Assembly: GCA_034429745.1 (NCBI GenBank)
Contig: DAOUFY010000175.1
Span: 1-10,353 of the forward strand
DNA from: JBAXBF01 sp034429745
GTDB lineage: Bacteria; Chloroflexota; Anaerolineae; Anaerolineales; DRKV01
Length of the DNA: 10,353 nucleotides
Direction of reading: 5' to 3'
The notes under the pieces are model-generated. The model saw only the letters and a list, made by a program, of their open reading frames with translations. It was not told the DNA's origin and did no database searches. Below are positions 1 through 6,942 of this stretch, one piece after another (the first letter of the stretch is position 1; every line of letters starts with the position of its first letter). The translations under genes and the position numbers were made by a program.

Positions 1-41
1 TCATTGGCATTTTTATCCATTGGAGAATAATATATCCCTGA
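1..41 (+). CDS. Possible 3' tail of an upstream gene (partial)
   Basis: In frame 3 the first bases read through to a TGA at 39-41. The tail is 12 residues long, hydrophobic and aromatic-rich (roughly IGIFIHWRIIYP). It could be the end of a membrane protein translationally coupled to the CobD-like gene. In cobalamin clusters the usual neighbour is cbiB, a membrane protein, but 12 residues cannot identify it. This is inference only; the stretch may equally be non-coding or part of a longer N-terminus of the next gene, because the frame of that gene is also open to base 2. Confidence 0.25.
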   Translation, partial: IGIFIHWRIIYP

Positions 42-1099
42 AAATTTTACATCAACACGGAAGCATAAACCATCAATTGCTTAATGCCTTAAAGATAAAT
101 CCGCAAATAATTCAAGATTTTAGTGTTAATATAAATCCCTATCCTGTCAGCCCCAAAGTAATAGAAGCTATAAGAAATTTGGATATATCCAGTTATCCAG
201 ATCCAAGTGTGTATCAATTAAAAGATTTGCTTGCATTAAAAAATCAGGTTCACCCTGACCAAGTGCTGATAGGCAATGGTGCAGCAGAGTTAATTTGGTT
301 ATTAGCTCATAAACTTTGGCGCAGAAAAAAGGTGTTAATCGTTTCTCCCACTTTTGGAGAGTATGAAAGGGCAGCAAGAGCAGTTAAAGCTTCTTTATTC
401 ACATGGGATGCCCAACCACCATTTTTCATTGTTGATTTGGATTCTATTAATCAAACTCTAAAGATTAAAAAGCCTCAAATAGCTATTCTATGCAATCCTA
501 ATAATCCCACTGGTTATAGAATTTCAGATCATGAAATCCATCATCTTGCATCGGCAAACCCCGATATTACCTTCATTCTAGACGAATCCTACCGTGCCTT
601 TGTTAGCGAATCTCCTTTTTTTCCCCCTTTATCAGAAAATATCATTCATCTGCGTTCTATGACAAAAGATTTCGCATTGGCGGGCTTACGAGTTGGTTAT
701 TTGCTTGCAGATAGACAAACTGTTCAAGAATTACAGTCTATTCAACCACCTTGGTCAGTTAATAGCGTCGCTCAAATAGCAGCAATGGCAGCTATTGAAG
801 ATCTTTCTTACACTCAAGACACTATTAGAAAGCTAAAGAACGATACTATAGATTTTAAACAAAACCTGCTTCAAATCGGAGCAAACCTTACACCATCAGC
901 TACCCACTATTTTCTGATTAATGTATCACCTTATAATGCCGGACTATATTGGAAAAAACTGCTTCAAAGAGGTTTTCACGTCCGCGATTGTACATCCTTC
1001 GGGTGCCCTGAATACATCCGTATCAGCACAAGACTTCCAGCACAAAATGCCCAATTTATACAAGCTTGGCATTTATTAAATCAAGAGCTTGAAAAATAA
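20..1099 (+). CDS. cobD: CobD-like L-threonine-O-3-phosphate decarboxylase (PLP fold type I)
   Basis: A cytosolic PLP enzyme of the HisC/CobD branch of aminotransferase class I/II. CobD decarboxylates L-threonine-O-3-phosphate to (R)-1-amino-2-propanol phosphate, the linker of the cobalamin nucleotide loop. Residues seen: HGSI at 13-16, in place of the HGGN typical of CobD; DFSVNINP at 33-40; GNGAAELI at 85-92; CNPNNPTG at 158-165; DESYRAF at 188-194; the Schiff-base lysine K216 in SMTKDFALAGLRVGY; PPWSVNS at 243-249; and a substrate-carboxylate arginine around R334. The DFSxNINP, EYxRA and PWSVN features favour CobD over histidinol-phosphate aminotransferase, but HisC-like activity cannot be excluded. 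The length of 359 residues is normal. The start is uncertain: TTG at 20 is the first listed start, CTG at 38 (with GGAG at 22-25 upstream) is an alternative, and the frame stays open to the window edge. The gene is convergent with recJ. Confidence 0.75.
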   Translation: MENNISLKILHQHGSINHQLLNALKINPQIIQDFSVNINPYPVSPKVIEAIRNLDISSYPDPSVYQLKDLLALKNQVHPDQVLIGNGAAELIWLLAHKLWRRKKVLIVSPTFGEYERAARAVKASLFTWDAQPPFFIVDLDSINQTLKIKKPQIAILCNPNNPTGYRISDHEIHHLASANPDITFILDESYRAFVSESPFFPPLSENIIHLRSMTKDFALAGLRVGYLLADRQTVQELQSIQPPWSVNSVAQIAAMAAIEDLSYTQDTIRKLKNDTIDFKQNLLQIGANLTPSATHYFLINVSPYNAGLYWKKLLQRGFHVRDCTSFGCPEYIRISTRLPAQNAQFIQAWHLLNQELEK

Positions 1100-1165
1100 A
1101 TACACCATGGATTGAATTGTTTAAGAACTACCTAAAGCAAAAATCCCATAAAGCTTAGATAATCA

Positions 1166-2893
1166 TTACAAGGTTGAAGGGCGAATATCTTTTATTTTTA
1201 GATATAGGCTTTGATGATAATGATCCACACCAATTGTATAAACCATGTCGCAAGTATTATCATCCTCACCTATACTGTCTGCCATTCCGAATCCCACAGC
1301 GTCCATCACCCATGAATTGCATTTTATCGTCAACCGTAAATTATTATCCCCAAAAATCCTACGTTTTTTAATTGGTACATTAGTTGATAAAAACAATGCT
1401 TCCTCATTTTGCTGTCCTGTTGGTTCAAGAATTTTAACCATATGATAATACTCGCTTAAAACCCTAGGTGATAATGTAGATAAATCAATTTCTTCATCTA
1501 CATAAACGCGCGGAATGAGATCAACTGAAGACAACTCGCGTTTCGCTATGAATTGTAATCTCTCTTTCAATTCTCTTATTTTATCTTTATGGGCAGTAAA
1601 ACCTGCTGCAGAAGCATGACCTCCATGTCTTACTAATAAATCCATGCATTCATCTAGTGCCTTAGTAATGTGAAATCCTGCTATACTGCGGCAGGAAGCC
1701 CGCAAGTAATCATCCTTCATTTCACCCACAATAACTGGACAGTAGTACTTTTCAACCAGTTTTGCTGCCGCTAATCCAACTAATCCGCTGTTGAACCCCT
1801 CCCGATAAACAAAAATTATAGGAGCTTTTTCCAAATCATCCATAATAAGATCTTCTGCTTGACTCACCATCTCATCGGTCAACAACTTCCGAACGGTATT
1901 TTTCTCCTCCAAGCGCCCAGCCAATTCCAAAGCAGTGAACTCATCTTCCTCAAGCAAAAGGTGCAATGCCTCGTGGGCATTTTCTATTCTTCCAGCAGCA
2001 TTTATACGAGGTCCAAGTATAAATCCCAAACTGTATGCTGAAATGCTCCCCTTTTTTAGCTTTGATACATTCATTAATGCATTCAAACCCACCTTTTGTG
2101 TGCAATTAATACTATCCAATCCCTTATATACCAAAAAACGGTTCTCACCTACAAGCGGTACAACATCCGCAACCGTGCCTAAAGCTACATATTCTAATAA
2201 AGCATTGCCTAAATCCTGTGCTATATCTGCATTATAACGTTGTTTTTGAAGACATATCTGCAAAGCTTCCAATAGTTTATAGGCAACACCAACCCCAGCT
2301 AAATCTTTGTATGGATATCTATCTCCTTCTTTTTTAGGATCTATCACAGCAATGGCTCTTGGAGTATCCTGTAAAGGGTGATGGTGATCTGTTACAATCA
2401 CATCTATGTTCAGCTTATTTGTGGCATATTCTACTTCATCGAGTGATCTTATTCCATTATCCACTGTAATAATCAGCTTTATCCCTTGATCCTTCATTTT
2501 ATCCAAAGCTTGAATATTGATTCCATATCCTTCCTCAAATCGGTCAGGGATATAACAGATCACATCAGCATCTAATGCTTTAAGAGCACTAAATAATAGA
2601 GCAACACTTGTAACGCCATCTGCATCATAATCCCCGTAAATTGCTATTTTCTCTTTCGATTTAATACCGAACAAAATCCGATCCACCGCTTTTTCCATAT
2701 CTGAAATTAAAAAAGGCGATGTATCATGCAAGCATTCTCTTGCAATATAGGCTTCAGCCATTTCCTTTGTAGTGCAGCCCCGATGATATAATAATCGCTG
2801 CATTAGAGGATGGTAATGCATTAACTCGGGTAAAACATCTGGAGGTACGGGATCTTTGATGATCCATTTTTTATTGCTTAATTTTGCATGCAT
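1166..2893 (-). CDS. recJ: Single-stranded-DNA-specific 5'-3' exonuclease RecJ
   Basis: A DHH/DHHA1 metal-dependent exonuclease that degrades single-stranded DNA 5' to 3' in RecF-pathway recombination, mismatch repair and replication-fork processing. In the 575 residues: motif I YGDYDADG at 86-93; VDNGI at 144-148; the DHH signature TDHHHP at 168-173; LGTVADVVPL at 238-247; GPRINAAGR at 294-302; and the DHHA1 motif HGGHASAAGF at 423-432. An OB-fold-like tail runs from about 455 to the end. All expected acidic and histidine metal ligands appear present. One divergence is GFNSGLVG at about 366-373, where most RecJ proteins read GWHxGVxG. The length matches the short RecJ class. The ATG at 2893 has no good Shine-Dalgarno, but there is no better start. 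The gene is transcribed toward the CobD-like gene and divergently from yvcK. Confidence 0.95.
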   Translation of the reverse strand: MHAKLSNKKWIIKDPVPPDVLPELMHYHPLMQRLLYHRGCTTKEMAEAYIARECLHDTSPFLISDMEKAVDRILFGIKSKEKIAIYGDYDADGVTSVALLFSALKALDADVICYIPDRFEEGYGINIQALDKMKDQGIKLIITVDNGIRSLDEVEYATNKLNIDVIVTDHHHPLQDTPRAIAVIDPKKEGDRYPYKDLAGVGVAYKLLEALQICLQKQRYNADIAQDLGNALLEYVALGTVADVVPLVGENRFLVYKGLDSINCTQKVGLNALMNVSKLKKGSISAYSLGFILGPRINAAGRIENAHEALHLLLEEDEFTALELAGRLEEKNTVRKLLTDEMVSQAEDLIMDDLEKAPIIFVYREGFNSGLVGLAAAKLVEKYYCPVIVGEMKDDYLRASCRSIAGFHITKALDECMDLLVRHGGHASAAGFTAHKDKIRELKERLQFIAKRELSSVDLIPRVYVDEEIDLSTLSPRVLSEYYHMVKILEPTGQQNEEALFLSTNVPIKKRRIFGDNNLRLTIKCNSWVMDAVGFGMADSIGEDDNTCDMVYTIGVDHYHQSLYLKIKDIRPSTL

Positions 2894-2930
2894 AAAAATA
2901 ATGATCAGACAAAAAGTAATTTAGAGCATT

Positions 2931-2958
2931 ATTTTATCATATATGCATATTCAAACAA
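2931..2958 (-). promoter_or_regulatory. Candidate recJ promoter (extended -10)
   Basis: On the minus strand TTGTTT (2953-2958) is followed after 16 bases by TAAAAT (2931-2936). The -10 is preceded by TGA, giving an extended -10 (TGnTAAAAT). Transcription would start near 2924, about 30 bases before the recJ ATG. The spacer contains the perfect palindrome ATATGCATAT (2941-2950), which could be an operator. The region is AT-rich, so chance matches are likely; this rests on pattern matching only. Confidence 0.4.
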
Positions 2959-3010
2959 GCTCATTATTGCACACCAAACTTGAGAGCATCATCATGGTTC
3001 AATATTCAAG

Positions 3011-4432
3011 ATGAGAATAACCTTAAAATCGCAGAATCGCTTTCAAATTCAGAGTATAATTTTTTGTGTGAACCCAACCCAAAATAATTTTTCTCAAAAA
3101 CCAACAATCATAAGGAAGATTAAAAATTATCTTAGATGGTTTATCCCAGGCATGGGGGTAAAGCGCTGGTTGGGTTTAATATTCGTTGGTGTTTCCTTAT
3201 TGGGGATTGGCTTTGCTGTTTTCGTACTTGATTTTTACCGAACTGCTCCAGACACTTGGTGGTTGCCAATACTTTCGACCCTTTCTCTACGTTTTATGGA
3301 TCGAACATTGCGTGCAATCATCTTTGGAGGTATAGGTTTAACTTTATTATTAGCTGGTATTTTCGGTCTTAATGTAACCTTACTAGCCCCATTTAAGCAA
3401 CCCGGCCAGCCATCAATTGTAGATGCCGTCATGAGTCACCGTCGCCGCCAACGCGGTCCTAAAATTGTTGCTATTGGAGGGGGTCATGGTCTTTCAACCC
3501 TTTTGCGTAGCTTAAAGACTTACTCTTCAAATATTACCGCGGTTGTTACTGTAGCCGATGATGGTGGTTCTTCCGGCATTTTACGCGAATCCTTTGGCAT
3601 TCTACCTCCCGGCGACATCCGTAATTGTTTAGCTGCGCTTTCTAATGACGAAGCACTACTTTCTCAATTGTTTCAGTATCGCTTTTCAAGCGATGTTAAA
3701 GGTTTAGATGGACATTCCTTTGGCAACTTGTTCATCAGTGCGTTGGCAGAAATTACCGGCAGTTTTGAATCAGCAGTAGAAGAATCAGCCAAAGTCCTTT
3801 CTATTTCCGGTCAAGTCCTTCCCGCTACACTTCATGATGTAAAATTGGTTGCAGATAAAACACAACCGTTCTCTAATGGATCAATCCGAATTAAAGGTGA
3901 AAGCCGCATCACACAAACAGCAGGAAAAATTCGGCATCTTTGGCTAGAACCAGAAAACCCACCAGCTTATCCTAAAGTTATCCAAGCAATTCTCAGCGCT
4001 GAAATCATTATTGTTGGACCAGGCAGCTTATATACCAGCATCTTGCCGCCTCTCCTTGTTCGAGATATTGTTCAAGCAATTCGCGCTTCTCAAGCTTTAA
4101 AAATACTTATCTGTAATATCACTACTCAACCTGGTGAAACCGAACATTACTCTTGTAGAGATCACATCCAAGCTCTCGAAGCATATACAGGTAAAGAGAT
4201 ATTTGACCTGATCATTTGTAATAATAACTTTTCCTATACTCTCCCCCCTTCCACCGGCTCAGCTGAATGGGTTCTCATTGATCCTGATCTTCAAGAAGAA
4301 TACGCCATTTATTGTACTGATCTTGTCAATAAAAAATACCCTTGGCGCCATGACGATGAAAAACTTGGCAAGGTCATCATTGATATTTATCAGGAAAGAA
4401 CAGGACCATTAAGCGAAAAAAATAGGTTATAA
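3011..4432 (+). CDS. yvcK: Membrane-anchored YvcK-family gluconeogenesis factor (CofD-like)
   Basis: A YvcK/UPF0052 protein of the CofD-like fold. In Bacillus subtilis YvcK binds UDP-sugars, is required for growth on gluconeogenic carbon sources and influences cell-wall synthesis; it is not the LPPG transferase CofD itself. The core starts at about residue 151: GGGHG at 156-160, VADDGGSSG at 181-189, PPGDIRN at 199-205, GHSFGNLF at 234-241, GPGSLYTS at 336-343, TTQPGET at 371-377. Unlike the roughly 317-residue soluble Bacillus protein, this one has about 150 extra N-terminal residues. They hold two hydrophobic helices (about 53-75 and 101-121) and a basic stretch SHRRRQRG (142-149), which by the positive-inside rule keeps the core in the cytoplasm. 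The start is doubtful: ATG 3011, GTG 3068 and ATG 3152 are all possible and none has a strong Shine-Dalgarno. All three keep both helices. gap lies 55 bases downstream. Confidence 0.9.
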   Translation: MRITLKSQNRFQIQSIIFCVNPTQNNFSQKPTIIRKIKNYLRWFIPGMGVKRWLGLIFVGVSLLGIGFAVFVLDFYRTAPDTWWLPILSTLSLRFMDRTLRAIIFGGIGLTLLLAGIFGLNVTLLAPFKQPGQPSIVDAVMSHRRRQRGPKIVAIGGGHGLSTLLRSLKTYSSNITAVVTVADDGGSSGILRESFGILPPGDIRNCLAALSNDEALLSQLFQYRFSSDVKGLDGHSFGNLFISALAEITGSFESAVEESAKVLSISGQVLPATLHDVKLVADKTQPFSNGSIRIKGESRITQTAGKIRHLWLEPENPPAYPKVIQAILSAEIIIVGPGSLYTSILPPLLVRDIVQAIRASQALKILICNITTQPGETEHYSCRDHIQALEAYTGKEIFDLIICNNNFSYTLPPSTGSAEWVLIDPDLQEEYAIYCTDLVNKKYPWRHDDEKLGKVIIDIYQERTGPLSEKNRL

Positions 4433-4433
4433 T
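4428..4433 (+). promoter_or_regulatory. Possible -10 element for gap
   Basis: A perfect TATAAT overlaps the yvcK stop codon, 54 bases before the gap start. No convincing -35 lies 16-18 bases upstream (the best hexamers resemble GACCAT/ACCATT) and there is no TG extension. gap may have its own promoter here as well as read-through from yvcK. Confidence 0.3.
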
Positions 4434-4474
4434 ATTAAGGATTATAGCAATTTTAAAAATTCATCAATTCACAA

Positions 4475-4479
4475 AGGAG
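4475..4479 (+). promoter_or_regulatory. Strong Shine-Dalgarno of gap
   Basis: AGGAG sits within AAAGGAGA, about 8 bases before the ATG at 4488. It is the clearest ribosome-binding site in the window and fixes the gap start. It also fits a highly expressed enzyme, whereas recJ and the pentapeptide gene lack such a site. Confidence 0.85.
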
Positions 4480-4487
4480 AATCTTTT

Positions 4488-5525
4488 ATGGCTACTAAAA
4501 TTGGTATTAATGGTTTTGGACGTATCGGACGTCAAGTATTAAAAGCTATCATGGACTACCATGGTAAAGATTTAGAAGTAGTTGCGATTAATGATTTATT
4601 CTCTCCAGAAACCAATGCTCATTTGTTTAAATACGATTCCAATTATGGGATTTTCCCTGGAACCGTAGAGGTAAAAGATGGTAATCTTGTGATTAACGGA
4701 AAAACCATTAAAGTTTTTGCCGAAAAAGATCCCGGCAAACTGCCCTGGAAAGACCTTGGGGTTGATATTGTAATTGAATCAACCGGCCAGTTTACCGATG
4801 CTAAAGGAGATCCCGAAAAAGGCAAGCCGGGTGCGAAAGTTCACATTGAGCAAGGTGGAGCGAAAAAAGTCATTATTTCTGCCCCGGCAAAGAATGAAGA
4901 TATCACAGTAGTAATTGGTGTTAATGATGATCTCTATGATCCCTCTAAACACCACATCATTTCTAACGCATCCTGCACTACAAACTGTTTAGCTCCAGCT
5001 GCAAAAGTAGTGCATGATAAATTTAAGATCGTACGTGGCTTAATGAACACCATTCACTCCTACACCAACGATCAACGCATACTCGATTTAGCTCATAAAG
5101 ACTTACGTAGAGCACGCGCTGCGGGACTTAATATCGTTCCTACTACCACTGGCGCAGCTAAAGCTCTTGCACTTGTCATTCCCGACCTTAAGGGTAAATT
5201 CGACGGTATGTCTCTTCGCGTCCCGACCCCTACTGTTTCGGTAGTTGATTTCGTTGCTGAAGTTGAAAAACCAACCTCTACTGAAGAGTTAAACGCTGCC
5301 TTTAAAGAAGCTGCGGAGGGTAAACTCAAGGGCATCCTGGGCTTCACCACTGAACCACTTGTCTCTATGGACTTCAAGGGTGATTCCCGCTCTTCTATTG
5401 TGGATGGCTTGCTGACCATGTGCCTCGGTGGCAACTTCATCAAGGTTATCGCTTGGTATGATAACGAGTGGGGGTACTCAGTCCGCACTGCGGATCTAGC
5501 TCTAAAAATCGCTAAATCACTTTAA
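4488..5525 (+). CDS. gap: Type I glyceraldehyde-3-phosphate dehydrogenase
   Basis: A cytosolic homotetrameric enzyme that reversibly oxidises and phosphorylates glyceraldehyde-3-phosphate to 1,3-bisphosphoglycerate. The N-terminal Rossmann motif INGFGRIG is at 7-14. D36 in INDL is the acidic residue that favours NAD over NADP. The active-site segment SNASCTTNC places the catalytic cysteine at C163, with the partner histidine H190 in TIHSYTNDQ. LRRARAAGLNIVPTTTGAAK follows, and the C-terminal WYDNEWGY is at 323-330. The 345 residues are about ten more than usual because of a charged insert around 105-120 (GDPEKGKPG). In the coenzyme-specificity region LDLPH is the common form; here it reads LDLAH (199-203), but D36 still points to NAD. 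pgk follows 104 bases downstream across an inverted repeat, so the two encode successive steps of the pathway. Confidence 0.97.
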   Translation: MATKIGINGFGRIGRQVLKAIMDYHGKDLEVVAINDLFSPETNAHLFKYDSNYGIFPGTVEVKDGNLVINGKTIKVFAEKDPGKLPWKDLGVDIVIESTGQFTDAKGDPEKGKPGAKVHIEQGGAKKVIISAPAKNEDITVVIGVNDDLYDPSKHHIISNASCTTNCLAPAAKVVHDKFKIVRGLMNTIHSYTNDQRILDLAHKDLRRARAAGLNIVPTTTGAAKALALVIPDLKGKFDGMSLRVPTPTVSVVDFVAEVEKPTSTEELNAAFKEAAEGKLKGILGFTTEPLVSMDFKGDSRSSIVDGLLTMCLGGNFIKVIAWYDNEWGYSVRTADLALKIAKSL

Positions 5526-5543
5526 CTTTAATAAAACTAATAC

Positions 5544-5599
5544 CAAAAAGACACAGAGCGTTTAACATTTCTTTCACTTTAGTTCTCTGTGTCTTTTTG
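5544..5599 (+). terminator. Perfect 15-bp inverted repeat between gap and pgk (terminator/attenuator)
   Basis: The left arm at 5544-5558 (C, A5, GACACAGAG) pairs perfectly with the right arm at 5585-5599 (CTCTGTGTC, T5, G). The loop is 26 bases. The A-tract and T-tract at the base give it the form of a bidirectional intrinsic terminator, although the loop is longer than usual. It lies between two genes normally co-expressed, with no convincing promoter before pgk. A partial terminator that lowers pgk relative to gap, or an mRNA-stabilising 3' structure, is therefore more likely than a full stop. Confidence 0.7.
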
Positions 5600-5618
5600 A
5601 TAGACTTATCTTTAGAAT

Positions 5619-5622
5619 AGGA
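5619..5622 (+). promoter_or_regulatory. Ribosome-binding site of pgk
   Basis: AGGA within AGGATGGGA lies 7 bases before the ATG at 5630. The SD-like match, the conserved spacing and the protein alignment all support that start. Confidence 0.65.
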
Positions 5623-5629
5623 TGGGACT

Positions 5630-6805
5630 ATGTTCAATAAAAAGACGATTAAAGATATTGATGTAAAAGGGAAAAGAGTCCTGGTACGTGTTGACTTTAA
5701 CGTGCCCGTAAAAGAAGGCAAAGTTACTGACGATACTCGAATCACTGCTGCTTTACCCACTCTTCAGTATCTTCTTGATCACGGTGCTTCTTTGGTGCTG
5801 TGTTCACACTTCGGACGGCCAAAGAAGGGACCTGAGCCTATCTACTCCCTGAAACCAGTCGCCGAACACTTGAGTAAATTGATTGGAAAACCGGTTGCCT
5901 TTGCTGAGGATTGCGTTGGACCTGTTGCAGAGCAAGCTGCTAAATCATTAAAACCAGGAGAAATCCTTGTTTTGGAAAACACTCGTTTTCACGAGGGTGA
6001 AACCAAAAATGACCCTATTATGGCACAACAATTAGCAGCGTTAGCTGACATCTATGTAAATGACGCTTTTGGGTCTGCTCACCGAGCCCATGCATCTACA
6101 GAAGGGGTTGCTCATTATCTACCTGCAGTCGCCGGTTTCCTTATGGAAAAGGAAATAAAATATCTCGGGCAAGCTATTGCTAATCCCGAACGACCATTTA
6201 TTGCAATTTTAGGCGGAGCTAAAATATCCGACAAAATTGGAGTTATACGCAATCTGCTTGTAAAAGCGGATAATGTTCTGATTGGCGGTGGTATGGCGAA
6301 CACCTTTTTTAAAGCTCAAGGATATGACACCGGCGATTCTTTAGTTGACGAAGAAGCTGTTGATACTGCCAAACAACTTCTAAGTGAAGGAAGCAGTAAA
6401 TTGCACTTACCAATAGACGTTGTCATTGCTCAAGCCATTGACAATGACGCTGAGACAAAAATCGTCTCTCCTTCCGAGGTGCCGCCATCTTGGAAAATAT
6501 TAGATGTGGGTCCAAAAACCGTAGCTGCTTATGGTGAACTGATTGCTAAAGCAAAAACTGTTGTTTGGAACGGCCCCATGGGAGTGTTTGAAACACCTAA
6601 ATTTGCTACAGGTACATTTGGCATTGCCAAAGCCGTTGCCGAAAGTCAAGCTACCAGTATCGTCGGCGGTGGTGATTCAGTGGCTGCTATTCAGCAATCT
6701 GGATTATCAGATAAAATCACTCACATCTCCACGGGCGGTGGTGCTTCACTAGAAATGCTTGAGGGTATTATCCTGCCCGGCTTGGCAGCTTTGCAAGATA
6801 AATAA
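5630..6805 (+). CDS. pgk: Phosphoglycerate kinase
   Basis: A monomeric cytosolic kinase that transfers phosphate between 1,3-bisphosphoglycerate and ADP, giving 3-phosphoglycerate and ATP; it works in both glycolysis and gluconeogenesis. All family signatures are present in 391 residues. N-domain (substrate): RVDFNVP at 20-26, SHFGRP at 59-64, ENTRFHEGE at 116-124, NDAFGSAHRAHAST at 144-157. C-domain (nucleotide): GGAKISDKIGVI at 195-206, GGGMANTF at 219-226, WNGPMGVFE at 313-321, GGGDSVAA at 346-353, STGGGASLE at 367-375. The length is typical. There is no fused triosephosphate isomerase and no tpiA follows; the next gene is an unrelated lipoprotein beyond a terminator-like hairpin. Confidence 0.98.
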   Translation: MFNKKTIKDIDVKGKRVLVRVDFNVPVKEGKVTDDTRITAALPTLQYLLDHGASLVLCSHFGRPKKGPEPIYSLKPVAEHLSKLIGKPVAFAEDCVGPVAEQAAKSLKPGEILVLENTRFHEGETKNDPIMAQQLAALADIYVNDAFGSAHRAHASTEGVAHYLPAVAGFLMEKEIKYLGQAIANPERPFIAILGGAKISDKIGVIRNLLVKADNVLIGGGMANTFFKAQGYDTGDSLVDEEAVDTAKQLLSEGSSKLHLPIDVVIAQAIDNDAETKIVSPSEVPPSWKILDVGPKTVAAYGELIAKAKTVVWNGPMGVFETPKFATGTFGIAKAVAESQATSIVGGGDSVAAIQQSGLSDKITHISTGGGASLEMLEGIILPGLAALQDK

Positions 6806-6839
6806 TCGCCTAGCCAATAATGTTTCTAACCTAAACAAC

Positions 6840-6867
6840 AGCAGCGAGGGACGTTTACCTCGCTGCT
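6840..6867 (+). terminator. Terminator-like hairpin after pgk
   Basis: AGCAGCGAGG (6840-6849) pairs perfectly with CCTCGCTGCT (6858-6867) around an 8-base loop. The stem is GC-rich in an AT-rich intergenic region and begins 35 bases after the pgk stop. The T-tract that follows is weak (TTGCTATTAAA), so termination may be incomplete, but the position and stem are typical of the end of a gap-pgk transcript. Confidence 0.7.
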
Positions 6868-6901
6868 TTGCTATTAAATACAATTTAAGACCAATACAAT
6901 G

Positions 6902-6910
6902 TGTTATAAT
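6902..6910 (+). promoter_or_regulatory. Extended -10 promoter for the lipoprotein pair
   Basis: TGTTATAAT at 6902-6910 is a full extended -10 (TGn followed by the consensus TATAAT at 6905-6910). No good -35 is seen 17 bases upstream (AATTTA at 6882-6887), which an extended -10 can tolerate. Transcription would begin near 6917, giving a leader of about 26 bases before the ATG at 6943. It lies just downstream of the pgk hairpin, so a new transcription unit starts here. Confidence 0.55.
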
Positions 6911-6942
6911 GAAAAGTAATCTACCTTTTATCTCATAAAAAC

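Noticed and set aside
1100..1165. Terminator between the convergent CobD-like gene and recJ
   Set aside because: Only a weak bulged match (CTAAAGC with GCTTAG) was found, without a T-tract. Nothing else is visible in these 66 bases.
5093..5488. 131-codon minus-strand open frame inside gap
   Set aside because: It lies wholly within a highly conserved gene on the other strand, and its translation resembles no family I know.
5590..5618. Promoter for pgk with -10 TAGAAT at 5613-5618
   Set aside because: No -35 at 16-18 bases; the candidate TTGATA is only 10 bases away and overlaps the inverted-repeat arm.
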